Positions 32,435 through 41,864 of a stretch of 64,000 bases of DNA are shown piece after piece. Within the stretch, counting starts at the first letter, position 1. Each line of letters starts with the position of its first letter. Location of the stretch: contig NZ_JABBGE010000010.1 of NCBI RefSeq assembly GCF_012927245.1, positions 62,001 through 126,000 on the forward strand, given 5' to 3'. The stretch is from Streptomyces sp. R302. GTDB taxonomy: Bacteria; Actinomycetota; Actinomycetes; Streptomycetales; Streptomycetaceae. The position numbers and the translations under genes are program-made. The notes beneath the pieces were generated by a model, which was given only the letters and a program-made list of their open reading frames with translations, was not told the DNA's origin and did no database searches.

Positions 32435-34048
32435 GTGAGCACCACCATCACCCCCGAGGCGGCCGGAGCCGCCGCCGACCCGTCCGCGACCGACGACCGG
32501 GCGCGCCGTCTCGACCGGGTCCGGCGGTTCGCCCGCCCCGGAACGGCTCTGCTCTCCGGCGTCCTGCTCTACCTGAGCTTCCCGCCGCGCCCCCTGTGGT
32601 GGCTGGCGCTCCCCGCCTTCGCGCTCCTCGGGTGGAGCCTGTACGGGCGCCGCCTCCGCGCCGGCTTCGGCCTCGGCTACCTCGCCGGGCTCGGCTTCCT
32701 GCTGCCGCTCCTCGTGTGGACCGGCGAGGAGGTCGGCCCGGTGCCGTGGCTGGCCCTCGCCGCGATCGAGGCGCTCTTCGTCGCCGTCGCCGGGCTCGGC
32801 ATCGCCGCCGTCTCCCGGCTGCCCTGGTGGCCGGTGTTCGCCGCCGGGGTGTGGATCCTCGGCGAGGCGGCACGCGCGCGTGTGCCCTTCGGCGGCTTCC
32901 CCTGGGGCAAGATCGCCTTCGGTCAGGCCGACGGGATCTTCCTGCCCCTCGCCGCCGTCGGCGGCACACCGGTGCTCGGCTTCGCCGTCGCCCTCTGCGG
33001 CTTCGGCCTCTACGAGGCCGTCCGCCTGGTCCTCCTCCACCGCGCCACCGGCACCGTCCCGCGCGGACCGCTCGCCGCCGCCGCGCTCTCCGTCCTCGTC
33101 CCCGTCACCGGCGCCCTCGCCGCCCTGCCGCTCGTCAGCGACGCCCCCGAGGACGGCACCGCGACCGTCGCCGCCATCCAGGGCAACGTGCCCCGCCTCG
33201 GCCTCGACTTCAACTCCCAGCGCCGCCAGGTCCTCGACAACCACGCCGCCCGCACCCGCGAACTCGCCGCCGAGGTGAAGGCCGGCACGAAGCCGCAGCC
33301 GGACTTCGTCCTGTGGCCGGAGAACTCCTCCGACATCGACCCCTACGCCAACCCCGACGCCGCCGCCGTCATCGAGGGCGCCGTCGACGCCGTCAAGGCC
33401 CCCACGGTCATCGGCGCCGTGATCTCCCCGCCCACCGGCAAGCTCCGCAACACCCTCATCCAGTGGGAGCACGGCAAGGGACCCGTCGCCACCTACGACA
33501 AGCGGCACGTCCAGCCCTTCGGCGAGTACATCCCGATGCGGTCGGTCGTCCGCCTCTTCAACAGCGACGTCGACCGCGTCGCCCGCGACTTCGGCCCCGG
33601 CAGCCAGATCGGCGTCTTCGACCTCGCCGGCACCAAGGTCGGCCTCGCCACCTGCTACGAGGCCGCCTTCGACTGGGCCGTCCGCGACACCGTCACCCAC
33701 GGGGCGCAGCTGCTCACCGTCCCCAGCAACAACGCCACCTTCGGCCGCAGCGAGATGACCTACCAGCAGCTCGCCATGTCCCGCGTCCGGGCCGTGGAGC
33801 ACAGCCGCGCCGTCGTCGTCCCGGTCACCAGCGGCGTCAGCGCCGTCATCCGTCCCGACGGCGAGATCGTCTCGCAGACCGCGATGTTCACCCCGGACTA
33901 CCTGGTCGAAGAGGTCCCCCTGCGCTCCACGCAGACCCCCGCGACGCGGCTCGGCACCCTTCCCGAGGCCCTCCTCGCCGCCGTCGCGGCCGCCGGCCTC
34001 GGCTGGGCCGCCGCCCGGGCTGTACGGGCCCGCCGGGCGCGCTCCTGA
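32435..34048 (+). CDS. lnt: Apolipoprotein N-acyltransferase
   Basis: A 537-aa integral membrane enzyme that N-acylates the lipid-modified cysteine of lipoproteins. About eight hydrophobic helices are spread over the first 235 residues and the C-terminal end, around a nitrilase-type periplasmic domain. The catalytic triad is visible: Glu296 (LWPENSSD), Lys356 (YDKRHVQPFGEY) and Cys407 (ATCYEAAF). Streptomycetes often carry two lnt homologues; this one looks fully active. An N-terminal cytoplasmic tail of about 35 charged residues is longer than in E. coli. Confidence 0.93.
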   Translation: MSTTITPEAAGAAADPSATDDRARRLDRVRRFARPGTALLSGVLLYLSFPPRPLWWLALPAFALLGWSLYGRRLRAGFGLGYLAGLGFLLPLLVWTGEEVGPVPWLALAAIEALFVAVAGLGIAAVSRLPWWPVFAAGVWILGEAARARVPFGGFPWGKIAFGQADGIFLPLAAVGGTPVLGFAVALCGFGLYEAVRLVLLHRATGTVPRGPLAAAALSVLVPVTGALAALPLVSDAPEDGTATVAAIQGNVPRLGLDFNSQRRQVLDNHAARTRELAAEVKAGTKPQPDFVLWPENSSDIDPYANPDAAAVIEGAVDAVKAPTVIGAVISPPTGKLRNTLIQWEHGKGPVATYDKRHVQPFGEYIPMRSVVRLFNSDVDRVARDFGPGSQIGVFDLAGTKVGLATCYEAAFDWAVRDTVTHGAQLLTVPSNNATFGRSEMTYQQLAMSRVRAVEHSRAVVVPVTSGVSAVIRPDGEIVSQTAMFTPDYLVEEVPLRSTQTPATRLGTLPEALLAAVAAAGLGWAAARAVRARRARS

Positions 34049-34074
34049 GACCCGGGCCCACCCGGAAGATGATC

Positions 34075-34080
34075 TAGGGT
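34075..34080 (+). promoter_or_regulatory. Leaderless -10 box TAGGGT
   Basis: TAGGGT, six nt, then the ATG of the NUDIX gene. The arrangement is identical to that of the racemase gene at 30.87 kb. Confidence 0.55.
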
Positions 34081-34086
34081 CGGCCC

Positions 34087-34569
34087 ATGGCTACCCCTGA
34101 CTTCATCCGCGAACTGCGCAAGACCGCCGGGCACCAGCTGCTCTTCCTGCCCGGGGTCAGCGCCGTCGTCCTCGACGACCGGGGCCGGGTCCTGCTGGGC
34201 CGCCGCGCCGACACCGGCGGCTGGGCCGTGATCGGCGGCATCGTCGAACCCGGCGAGCAGCCCGCCGACACCGCGGTCCGCGAGGTCGAGGAGGAGACCG
34301 GGGTGCGCTGCGTGCCCGAGCGGGTGCTCCTGGTGGAGACCCTGCGCAAGCCCGTCGTCTACCCCAACGGCGACATCTGCCAGTACATGGACGTGGCCTT
34401 CGCCTGCCGGGCCGTCGGCGGCGAGGCCCGGGTCAACGACGACGAGTCGATCGACGTCGGCTGGTTCGAGGTCGACGCCCTCCCCGAGATGAAGCGTTTC
34501 TCCCTGCGCCGGATCGAGAAGGCGCTCGCCGACGAACCCACCTGGTTCCGCACTGCCCTCGGCGACTGA
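34087..34569 (+). CDS. NUDIX hydrolase
   Basis: A 160-aa single-domain NUDIX enzyme. The box GGIVEPGEQP to REVEEETG (about residues 55-77) has all the metal-binding glutamates. It likely hydrolyses a nucleoside diphosphate linked to another moiety, or an oxidised nucleotide. Two aromatic/charged segments at the C-terminus (SIDVGWFEVDALPEM, FSLRRIEKAL) fit an ADP-ribose or (d)NTP pyrophosphohydrolase type. Expression appears leaderless from its own promoter. Confidence 0.88.
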   Translation: MATPDFIRELRKTAGHQLLFLPGVSAVVLDDRGRVLLGRRADTGGWAVIGGIVEPGEQPADTAVREVEEETGVRCVPERVLLVETLRKPVVYPNGDICQYMDVAFACRAVGGEARVNDDESIDVGWFEVDALPEMKRFSLRRIEKALADEPTWFRTALGD

Positions 34570-34668
34570 GCACGGCCCGGCAGCGGCCGGCCACTCCGAC
34601 GGGCGTTGTCCACAGGCTCCGTCCACAGGGGTGGTGCGACCCCACTCCCGCCGGGTATTCCTGTCTCC

Positions 34669-36561
34669 ATGTCCCACGAACACGTCTCCTACCTGGAACT
34701 CCTCGCCCGGGGAGCCGCCACGGAGGCATACGACCGGCCCGTGCTCCTGGCCCGCGCGAGCGGCGCGGAGCCCGAGGTGCTGGCCGGGCTCGAAGAGGCG
34801 AAGCAGCTCGCCCTGCGGGTCCGCGCCGACCTGGAGGGCCGGCGGCGGCGCGAGGCAGAGCTCTCCGCGCTCTTCGCCACCGCCCACGACCTCGCGGGAC
34901 TCCGTGACCTCGACGCCGTGCTGCGCGCGATCGTCCAGCGCGCCCGCGCCCTCCTCGGCACCGAGGTCTCCTACCTGAGCCTCAACGACCCGGTGGCGGG
35001 CGACACCTACATGCGGGTCACCGAGGGCTCCGTCTCCGCCCGCTTCCAGCAGGTCCGCCTCGGCATGGGCGAAGGCCTCGGAGGCCTCGTCGCCCAGACC
35101 GCCCGCCCCTACGTCACCGCCGACTACTTCGGCGACGACCGCTTCCAGCACACCCGCACCATCGACTCCGCCGTCCGCGACGAGGGCCTCGTCGCCATCC
35201 TCGGCGTGCCGCTCAGCCTCGGCAGCCAGGTCATCGGGGTGCTCTTCGCCGCCGACCGCCGCGCCCGGGTCTTCGAGCGCGAGCAGGTCGCCCTCCTCGG
35301 CTCCTTCGCCGCCCACGCGGCCGTCGCCATCGACACGGCCAACCTGCTGGCCGAGACCCGCTCCGCCCTCGCCGAACTGGAGCGGGCCAACGACATCATC
35401 CGCGAGCACAGCGCCGTCATCGAGCGGGCCTCCGAGGTCCACGACCGCCTCTCCGAACTGGTGCTGCGCGGCGGCGGCGTCCACGACGTCGCCGAGGCCG
35501 TCTCCGAGGTCCTCGGCGGCACCGTCGAGTTCACCGAGACCCCCGCCGGCGCCGCCCGCCGCTCCGGCGGACACGCGGTCCGCGAGGGCGACGACTGGGT
35601 CGCCGCCGTCTCCGCCGGAGGCGAGCACCTCGGCGCCCTCGTCCTGCGCGGCCGCCCCGACCTCGACCCCGTCGACCTGCGCACCCTGGAGCGGGCCGCG
35701 CTCGTCACCTCCCTGCTGCTGCTCGCCCGCCGCTCGGCCGGCGAGGCCGAACTGCGGGTACGGGGCGAGCTGCTCGACGACCTCCTCGACGCCCCCGACC
35801 GCGACCGCCGCCTGCTGCGCGAGCGCGCCGCCCGCCTCCGCACCGACAGCGACGCCCCGCACGTGGTCCTCGCCGCCCGCATCGACCGCACCGGGCCCGC
35901 CGACGACACCGGACGGCCCGGCCGCGAGAGCGCCGACCGGCAGCGGCTGTGGTCCGCCGCCTCCCACCTCGCCGCCACCCGCGGCGGCCTCGCCTCCGCC
36001 CGGGACGGCGGTACGGTCCTCCTGCTGCCGCTGGGCCCCGGCGAGGGCGCCGCCGAACTGGCCCGGCAGACCGCCCGCCACCTCGGCGGCACCCTCCGCG
36101 AACCCGTCACCGTCGGCGCCTCCGCCCCGGTCCGGGACCTCCTCGACCACCCGGACCGGGTGGCGGGCGCCTACCAGGAGGCCCGCCGCTGCCTCGACGC
36201 CCTCGGACTGCTGCACCGCGCGGGCGAGGGCGCCGCCGCCGAGGACCTCGGTTTCCTCGGCCTGCTGCTCGCCGACGGCCGGGACATCGGCGGCTTCGTG
36301 GAGCGGACGATCGGCCAGGTCGTCGCCTACGACCGGCGGCGCGGCACCGACCTGGTGCGCACCCTCGACGCCTACTTCGCCAGCGGCATGAGCCCGGCCC
36401 GCACCAAGGACGACCTCCACGTCCACGTGAACACCGTGGCCCAGCGCCTGGAGCGGGTGGGCCGGCTCCTCGGACCCGACTGGCAGGCGCCCTCCCGCGC
36501 CCTGGAGATACAGCTGGCCCTCCGCCTGCACGCCCTCTCGTCGACCGTCGCCCGCGCCTGA
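34669..36561 (+). CDS. GAF-domain/PucR-type helix-turn-helix regulator
   Basis: A 630-aa regulator. A GAF sensor domain (about residues 62-215; ALLGTEVSYLSLNDP, GLVAILGVPLSLGSQVIGVLF) is followed by a short coiled segment (ALAELERANDIIREHSAVIE), a variable middle region, and a C-terminal PucR/CdaR HTH (LVRTLDAYFASGMSPARTKD, LHVHVNTVAQRLERV). Such proteins control catabolic or CoA-dependent acid metabolism genes in actinobacteria. It lies 219 nt upstream of a CoA-transferase and acid-ligase pair on the same strand and is a good candidate for their regulator. Confidence 0.88.
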   Translation: MSHEHVSYLELLARGAATEAYDRPVLLARASGAEPEVLAGLEEAKQLALRVRADLEGRRRREAELSALFATAHDLAGLRDLDAVLRAIVQRARALLGTEVSYLSLNDPVAGDTYMRVTEGSVSARFQQVRLGMGEGLGGLVAQTARPYVTADYFGDDRFQHTRTIDSAVRDEGLVAILGVPLSLGSQVIGVLFAADRRARVFEREQVALLGSFAAHAAVAIDTANLLAETRSALAELERANDIIREHSAVIERASEVHDRLSELVLRGGGVHDVAEAVSEVLGGTVEFTETPAGAARRSGGHAVREGDDWVAAVSAGGEHLGALVLRGRPDLDPVDLRTLERAALVTSLLLLARRSAGEAELRVRGELLDDLLDAPDRDRRLLRERAARLRTDSDAPHVVLAARIDRTGPADDTGRPGRESADRQRLWSAASHLAATRGGLASARDGGTVLLLPLGPGEGAAELARQTARHLGGTLREPVTVGASAPVRDLLDHPDRVAGAYQEARRCLDALGLLHRAGEGAAAEDLGFLGLLLADGRDIGGFVERTIGQVVAYDRRRGTDLVRTLDAYFASGMSPARTKDDLHVHVNTVAQRLERVGRLLGPDWQAPSRALEIQLALRLHALSSTVARA

Positions 36562-36780
36562 CCCCCGGCGGACCTCAGGACCCGGCGCCACCTCCGGCCC
36601 CCGCCCGGCGTTGGCCGGGAGTGATCCCGGACGGCCGTACGAGCACTCGCCCGTCGGGCGGAAGCCGCGGCGGCGGCCGTGCCCTCGCCGTCCGTCCGCT
36701 GTTCTCACCCGGAAGTAAAGATCGTTTCGAGGTGGGAGAGGTCGGCGCATGCTGCGGGACGGGGAAGGCGGTCGGCGTAG

Positions 36781-38565
36781 GTGAGCCTGTCCGAGGAGGC
36801 CGGGACCCGGGCCCCGTCCGCGCCCGCCGACACCACCGGCACCGCCCATGCCGCCCGCGCCGTGGCCGGGGCGCTGCTCGACCGCACCCTCGACGGTCTG
36901 CCGGGTGACGACCGGGACCGCCCCGCCTGGACCGTCGGCGGCGCCGGACCCGTCGGCATCGACGCCGGCGACGAGCGGGCCGCCCAGGCCGCCTGCGGCC
37001 TCATGCACGTGCACGGCCGGGCCACCGGCGCCCCCGCGCCCCTCACCGCGGAGTACGTCTCCGCCGTCACCGGCGTGCTCGCCGCGCAGGGCGTCACGGC
37101 CGCTCTGTTCGCCCGCGCCCAGGGCCGCCCGCCGCTGCGCACCGGCACCTCCCTCGCCCAGGGGGCGCTGCTCACGGTCACCCAGTACCTCGCCGCCGCC
37201 ACCGCGCCCGACGACGCCGCGCCGCCCGGCGGCCCGTCCGGACTGGCCACCCTCGTCACCGCCGACGGCGTCCGCGTCGAGATCGAGACGCTCGACCCCG
37301 AGGCCTGGGCCGGATTCTGGAGCCGGTTAGGCGTTCCGCCGCGCACGGCGGGCCGCGGCTGGCTCCCCTTCCAGTCCCGCTTCGGGACGGCGGTCTGTCC
37401 GCTCCCCCCGGAGCTCCGCGCCGCCGTCCTGGCCCGGCCCCTGGAGGCCTTACGCCACGCCGGTGCCGCGCACGGCGTGTCCGTCGCCGAGATCGGCGAG
37501 ACCACGACACCCCCGCCGGACCTCACCCCCTGGACCCTCGAACCCGCCCCCCACGCACCACCCGCACCACCCCGCCCCCCCACCGCCACCCCGCCCGCCG
37601 GAGAGGCCCTGCCGCTGGCCGGCGTCCGGGTCGTCGAATCGGCCCGCCGCGTCCAGGGCCCCATGGCCGGACACGTCCTGCGGATGCTCGGCGCCGAGGT
37701 CGTACGGGTCGAACCGCCCGGCGGCGACCCCCTGCGCCACCTGCCACCGGTCGCCGCCGGCTGCTCGGTCCGGTTCTCCGCGCTCAACCACGGCAAGGCC
37801 GTCGTCGAGGCCGACCTCACCACCCGCCGGGGCCGGGACACCGTCGGCGAACTCGCCGCCGACGCCGATGTGTTCCTCCACAACTGGGCCCCCGGCAAGG
37901 ACCGCTCCCTCGGCCTCGACGCCGACGCGCTGCACGCCCGCCACCCCCGCCTCGTGTACGCCTCCGCCTCCGGATTCGGCACCGCCCTCGGACCCGTCCC
38001 GCCGATCGGCACCGACTACCTCGCCCAGGTCCACGGCGGCCTCGCCGCCGCCCTGCGCCCCTCGGCGGAGCCCCCGGCCCCCTCCCTGATGACCGTCACC
38101 GACGTCCTCGGCGGCCTGGTCCTCGCCCAGGCCGTCCTCGCCGGCCTCCTCGCCCGCGAGCGGACCGGCCGCGGCGCCCGCGTCCACTCCTCACTGCTCT
38201 CCGCCGCGGCCCTGGTGCCCCGGGCGGGCCGCCGGGTCGCCCTCTCCCCGCTCGACCACCCGCTGCCCACCGCCGACGGACTGCTCTACCTGGGCGCCCG
38301 CGCACGCTCCAGGCCCGCGGAACTCGCCCGGGCCGTCGGCGCGAACGGAGCCGGCACGGTGGGGGAGCGGCTCCGGAGCCGTACGACGGAGGCCTGGCTG
38401 GACGAGCTCCGCACGGCCGGACTTCCGTCGGTCGCCGTCCGCACCGACCTGGCCGGCCTCGCCGCCGACCCGGCCTTCGCCCGCGCCGTCCTCCCGCCGG
38501 ACGAACACCTCCCGTACGCCCGCCCGGCCGCGCCCTGGACGTTCACCGAGGAGACCTCCGGGTGA
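36781..38565 (+). CDS. Class III (CaiB/BaiF) CoA-transferase, double-length
   Basis: A 594-aa protein. The C-terminal half (about residues 278-594) is a standard family III CoA-transferase: LAGVRVVESARRVQGPMAGH, GAEVVRVEPPGGDP, LNHGKAVVEADL and the catalytic Asp in GTDYLAQVHGG. The first 250 residues look like a second, shortened and degenerate CaiB-type domain joined by a Pro/Thr-rich linker (PHAPPAPPRPPTATPP). CoA is probably moved between carboxylic acids. GTG 36781 is the start. An AMP-forming acid-activating enzyme follows, 132 nt downstream. Confidence 0.8.
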   Translation: MSLSEEAGTRAPSAPADTTGTAHAARAVAGALLDRTLDGLPGDDRDRPAWTVGGAGPVGIDAGDERAAQAACGLMHVHGRATGAPAPLTAEYVSAVTGVLAAQGVTAALFARAQGRPPLRTGTSLAQGALLTVTQYLAAATAPDDAAPPGGPSGLATLVTADGVRVEIETLDPEAWAGFWSRLGVPPRTAGRGWLPFQSRFGTAVCPLPPELRAAVLARPLEALRHAGAAHGVSVAEIGETTTPPPDLTPWTLEPAPHAPPAPPRPPTATPPAGEALPLAGVRVVESARRVQGPMAGHVLRMLGAEVVRVEPPGGDPLRHLPPVAAGCSVRFSALNHGKAVVEADLTTRRGRDTVGELAADADVFLHNWAPGKDRSLGLDADALHARHPRLVYASASGFGTALGPVPPIGTDYLAQVHGGLAAALRPSAEPPAPSLMTVTDVLGGLVLAQAVLAGLLARERTGRGARVHSSLLSAAALVPRAGRRVALSPLDHPLPTADGLLYLGARARSRPAELARAVGANGAGTVGERLRSRTTEAWLDELRTAGLPSVAVRTDLAGLAADPAFARAVLPPDEHLPYARPAAPWTFTEETSG

Positions 38566-38697
38566 GGCGCCGCCGCCCGAGCCCCGGCGCGCCGGCGCCC
38601 ACGCCCGCCCGTACGCGCTGACGCGAGGCCCGCGCCCGCCGCTCCGAGGCCCCACGCCCCACGCCCCACCCGAACCACCCCGGAAGGCAGAACACCG

Positions 38698-40398
38698 ATG
38701 ACCGCGACGACCGCCGTGCGGGAGACCCCTTGGCGTTCCCGCAACGGCCTGGAGCTGCCCGACCGGGTGCCGCGCGCCGACCGCGAGGCATGGGAGGCCC
38801 GGGGGCTGTGCCCCGACGCCGACCTCTTCACCCTCTTCCGGCACAACGCCCTCGCCTTCCCCGACCGCGAGGCCGTGGTGGACGACCGGGGCACCCTCAC
38901 CTACGGCGAGCTGTACGCCGAAGTGCTGCGCGTCGCGGGCCTGTTCGCGGAGGCGGGGCTCGGCGCCCGGGACGTGATCGCGGTGCGGCTGCCCAACGGG
39001 CGGCTCGCCGCGGCGGCCGAACTCGCCGTCTACGCCCTCGGCGCGGTCGCCCTGCCGTATCCGCTCGGCGGCGGCGTCCGCGACACCCGCTCGCTCCTTG
39101 CCCGCTCCCGGGCGGGCGGAGCCGTCCTCAGTGAACCGGAGGACGCCGAGGCGGCGGCCGAACTCCCCTGGACGCGCGCCGTGTTCCGTACCTCCTCCGG
39201 CGCCGACGGCCTGGACCGTGCCGTGCCGCGTACGGCCTTCCGGCCGGCGGACCGCCCCGCCGGGGCCGGCGCGCCGGCGCGGTTCCTGGTCTCCTCCGGT
39301 TCCGAGGCCGAGCCGAAGCTGGTGGCCTACAGCCATCAGGCGCTGGCCGGGGGCCGGGCCGCGTACGTACGGGCGCTCGCGGGCTTCCCGGCGGAGCCGC
39401 CCCGCTTCCTCGTGCTCGTCCCGCTGGCCTCCTCGTACGGCTCGCTCGGCGTCCCGGTGGCGCTCGCCGCGCTCGGGGCGACCCTGATCACGCGCGAGCG
39501 GTTCGACGCCCGCGAGGCGCTCCGGGCGGTCGTCGATCACCGGCCCACCCACGTCTTCGGGGTGCCGACGATGCTGCGGCGGATGGCGGACCTGCCCCGC
39601 CTGCCGGGGGAATCCGCCTCGGGCCTGCGAGCGGTCGTCTCCAGCGGCGCCGCGCTCCCCGCCTCCACCGCGACCGCCTGCCGGGAACGCTTCGGTGTGC
39701 CGGTCGTCACCGTCTACGGCTCCTCCGACGGGGTCAACTGTCACACCGTCACCCCGGCGGACACCGCCGGCACCCCCGACCCCGCCGTGGCCGCGCTCCG
39801 GATCGTCCGGCCGGACGGCACGCCGGCGGCCGTCGGCGAGCCGGGGGAGATCCAGGCCAAGGGGCCCATGACACCGCTGTGTTACGTGGACGCGCCCGAA
39901 CTCGACGCCCGCTACCGCACCGCGACGGGCTGGGTCCGCTCCGGCGACCTCGGGGCACTCGACGGCGCGGGGCGGCTGCGGGTCCTCGGCCGGCTCAAGA
40001 ACGTGGTGATCAGGGGCGGTTACACGATCAGCCCGGCCGAGGTGGAACAGGAGCTGGGCACCGACCCCCGCCTCGCCGAGGCGGTCTGCGTGCCCGTGCC
40101 CGACGAGGAGTTCGGCGAGCGGCTGTGCGCCGTCGTACGCCCGGCTCCCGGCGCGCCCGCGCCGCTCCTGGGCGCCGTGACCGCGCACCTCGCGGCACGG
40201 GGCCTGGAGCGCCGGAAGTTCCCCGAGTACCTCCTGGTGCTCGACCGGATGCCGCTGCGGCCCACCGGAAAGGTCTGCCGGCGCACCGTCACCGCCCGGG
40301 CCGTGGACGCCCTGGGCGGCGCCACACCGGTCGGCGCGACGGTCCGCGTCGACCTGGAGGCAGGAGATTTCACCCATGCGGGCGAACTCGTGCATTGA
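38698..40398 (+). CDS. AMP-dependent acid ligase (EntE/cyclohexanecarboxylate-CoA ligase-like)
   Basis: A 566-aa adenylate-forming enzyme. The phosphate loop is LVSSGSEAEPK, altered from the usual SGTTGxPK. The A5 region reads VYGSSDGVNCHT, in the style of 2,3-dihydroxybenzoate-type ligases (GMAEG) rather than YGxTE. The A7-A8 region (SGDLGALDGAGRLRVLGRLK, RGGYTISPAEVE) and the final catalytic lysine (PLRPTGKVCRR) are intact. It likely activates an aromatic or cyclic acid as adenylate or CoA ester. It sits between a CoA-transferase and a nucleotide-sugar dehydrogenase. Confidence 0.85.
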   Translation: MTATTAVRETPWRSRNGLELPDRVPRADREAWEARGLCPDADLFTLFRHNALAFPDREAVVDDRGTLTYGELYAEVLRVAGLFAEAGLGARDVIAVRLPNGRLAAAAELAVYALGAVALPYPLGGGVRDTRSLLARSRAGGAVLSEPEDAEAAAELPWTRAVFRTSSGADGLDRAVPRTAFRPADRPAGAGAPARFLVSSGSEAEPKLVAYSHQALAGGRAAYVRALAGFPAEPPRFLVLVPLASSYGSLGVPVALAALGATLITRERFDAREALRAVVDHRPTHVFGVPTMLRRMADLPRLPGESASGLRAVVSSGAALPASTATACRERFGVPVVTVYGSSDGVNCHTVTPADTAGTPDPAVAALRIVRPDGTPAAVGEPGEIQAKGPMTPLCYVDAPELDARYRTATGWVRSGDLGALDGAGRLRVLGRLKNVVIRGGYTISPAEVEQELGTDPRLAEAVCVPVPDEEFGERLCAVVRPAPGAPAPLLGAVTAHLAARGLERRKFPEYLLVLDRMPLRPTGKVCRRTVTARAVDALGGATPVGATVRVDLEAGDFTHAGELVH

Positions 40399-40451
40399 TT
40401 GCGCAACAGCCCGAAATTGCATGCAATCCTGTTACTGCAAACGGAATCTTT

Positions 40452-40481
40452 GATTCAACTTCCTTGTTCGGGAAGTGAATC
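40452..40481 (+). promoter_or_regulatory. 5' leader hairpin of the sugar dehydrogenase gene
   Basis: GATTC and ACTTCC (40452-40463, one bulged A) pair with GGAAGT and GAATC (40471-40481), ending just before the GGGGGG ribosome site of the ATG at 40494. Upstream are the palindromes TTGCGCAA (40399-40406) and TTGCATGCAA (40417-40426). The whole 95-nt gap is strikingly AT-rich and probably holds promoter and operator sites. Confidence 0.45.
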
Positions 40482-40493
40482 ACGGGGGGACGA

Positions 40494-41750
40494 ATGTTCA
40501 CAGAAGTCGCCGTGGTCGGTCTCGGCTACGTCGGTCTTCCGCTGGCCCGCCGGGCCTGCGAAGCGGGCCTCGCGACCGTCGGCTTCGACGTCGACGCCGA
40601 GGTCGTGGAGGGGCTCGACCGGGGGCGCTCGCACATCGAGGACATCCCGGACGAGGACGTCGAGGCGATGCGCGCCGCCGGCTTCCGGGCCACGACCGAC
40701 CCCGCCGTCCTCGCCGGCGCCCACACCGTCGTCATCTGCGTGCCCACCGGACTCACCCCGACCGGGGAGCCCGACCTGTTACCGCTGACGACGGCCGTCC
40801 GCACGGTCGCCCGCCACCTGGAACCCGGCGTGCTCGTCTGCGTCGAGTCCACCAGCCACCCGGGCACCACCGAGGAGATCGTCCGGCCCCTCCTCGAAGC
40901 GCACGGACTGCGCGTCGGCGAGGACTTCCACCTGGCGTACTCGCCCGAGCGCATCGACCCGGGCAACCGCCGCTACAGCCTGCGCACCACGCCCAAGGTC
41001 GTCAGCGGCTGCACCAAGCTCTGCGCCAAGCACGCCACCGCCTTCTACGAGCGGCTCGTCGACGAGGTCGTCGTCGCCGCCGGGACGCGGGAGGCGGAGA
41101 TGGCCAAGCTCCTGGAGAACAGCTACCGGTACGTCAACATCGCCCTGGTCGACGAGGTCGCCCTCTACTGCGACCGGGTCGGCATCGACATCTGGGACGT
41201 GCTGCGCTGCGCCGACACCAAGCCCTTCGGCTACTCGGCCTTCCGGCCGGGCCCCGGCGTCGGCGGCCACTGCATCCCCGTCGACCCCCGCTATCTGATG
41301 ACCCACGCCGCCGAACAGGGCTTCACCTTCCACACCCTGGGCGCCGCCCGCGCGGTCCTCGACGCCATGCCGGAACACGTCGCGGACCGGGCCCGCGACC
41401 TGCTCCTCGCGGCCGGGAAGGACCCCGCCGGGGCCAGGGTGACCCTCCTCGGCGTCGCCTACAAGGCCGACATCTCCGACACCAGGGAGTCGCCCGCCTA
41501 CGCCGTGGCCCGGGCGCTCGGCGCGCTCGGCGCCCGGCTCGCCTACCACGACCCGTACGTCGGACGCTTCGAGGTGGACGGCGTCACCGTCCCCCGGCAG
41601 CGCTCGCGCGAACAGGCCCTCGCCGACAGCGATTTGGTGGTGCTGCTCCAGGAGCACGCCGAGTACCGGTCCACCGACTGGGACGGCGCGGACTGCCCCG
41701 TCCTGGACACCCGGGGGACGGCGGAGGGCAGACGCGTGGTGCGGCTCTGA
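40494..41750 (+). CDS. Nucleotide-sugar 6-dehydrogenase (UDP-GlcNAc/ManNAc dehydrogenase type)
   Basis: A 418-aa NAD-dependent enzyme that oxidises C6 of a UDP-sugar to the uronic acid. The Rossmann start is VAVVGLGYVGLPLAR; conserved Lys205 and Asn209 are in EMAKLLENS; the catalytic thiol is Cys260 in GVGGHCIPVD. The sequence type matches WecC/WbpA/VipA enzymes rather than UDP-glucose dehydrogenase. Together with Gfo/Idh and DegT enzymes downstream it could form part of an amino-uronate sugar pathway. A hairpin terminator follows the gene. Confidence 0.9.
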   Translation: MFTEVAVVGLGYVGLPLARRACEAGLATVGFDVDAEVVEGLDRGRSHIEDIPDEDVEAMRAAGFRATTDPAVLAGAHTVVICVPTGLTPTGEPDLLPLTTAVRTVARHLEPGVLVCVESTSHPGTTEEIVRPLLEAHGLRVGEDFHLAYSPERIDPGNRRYSLRTTPKVVSGCTKLCAKHATAFYERLVDEVVVAAGTREAEMAKLLENSYRYVNIALVDEVALYCDRVGIDIWDVLRCADTKPFGYSAFRPGPGVGGHCIPVDPRYLMTHAAEQGFTFHTLGAARAVLDAMPEHVADRARDLLLAAGKDPAGARVTLLGVAYKADISDTRESPAYAVARALGALGARLAYHDPYVGRFEVDGVTVPRQRSREQALADSDLVVLLQEHAEYRSTDWDGADCPVLDTRGTAEGRRVVRL

Positions 41751-41775
41751 CGCCGCCCCGCTCCCCACAGACCTC

Positions 41776-41805
41776 CGGTCCGGCCATGTGCGTGTGGCCG
41801 GACCG
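41776..41805 (+). terminator. Terminator after the sugar dehydrogenase gene
   Basis: CGGTCCGGCCA (41776-41786) and TGGCCGGACCG (41795-41805) are perfect 11-bp arms with an 8-nt loop, 26 nt after the stop codon. Confidence 0.75.
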
Positions 41806-41864
41806 AGGAAGGCCGTGAGGACATCCGTCCGACCGGCACGATGGAATAACGAAGGAGAAAACTC

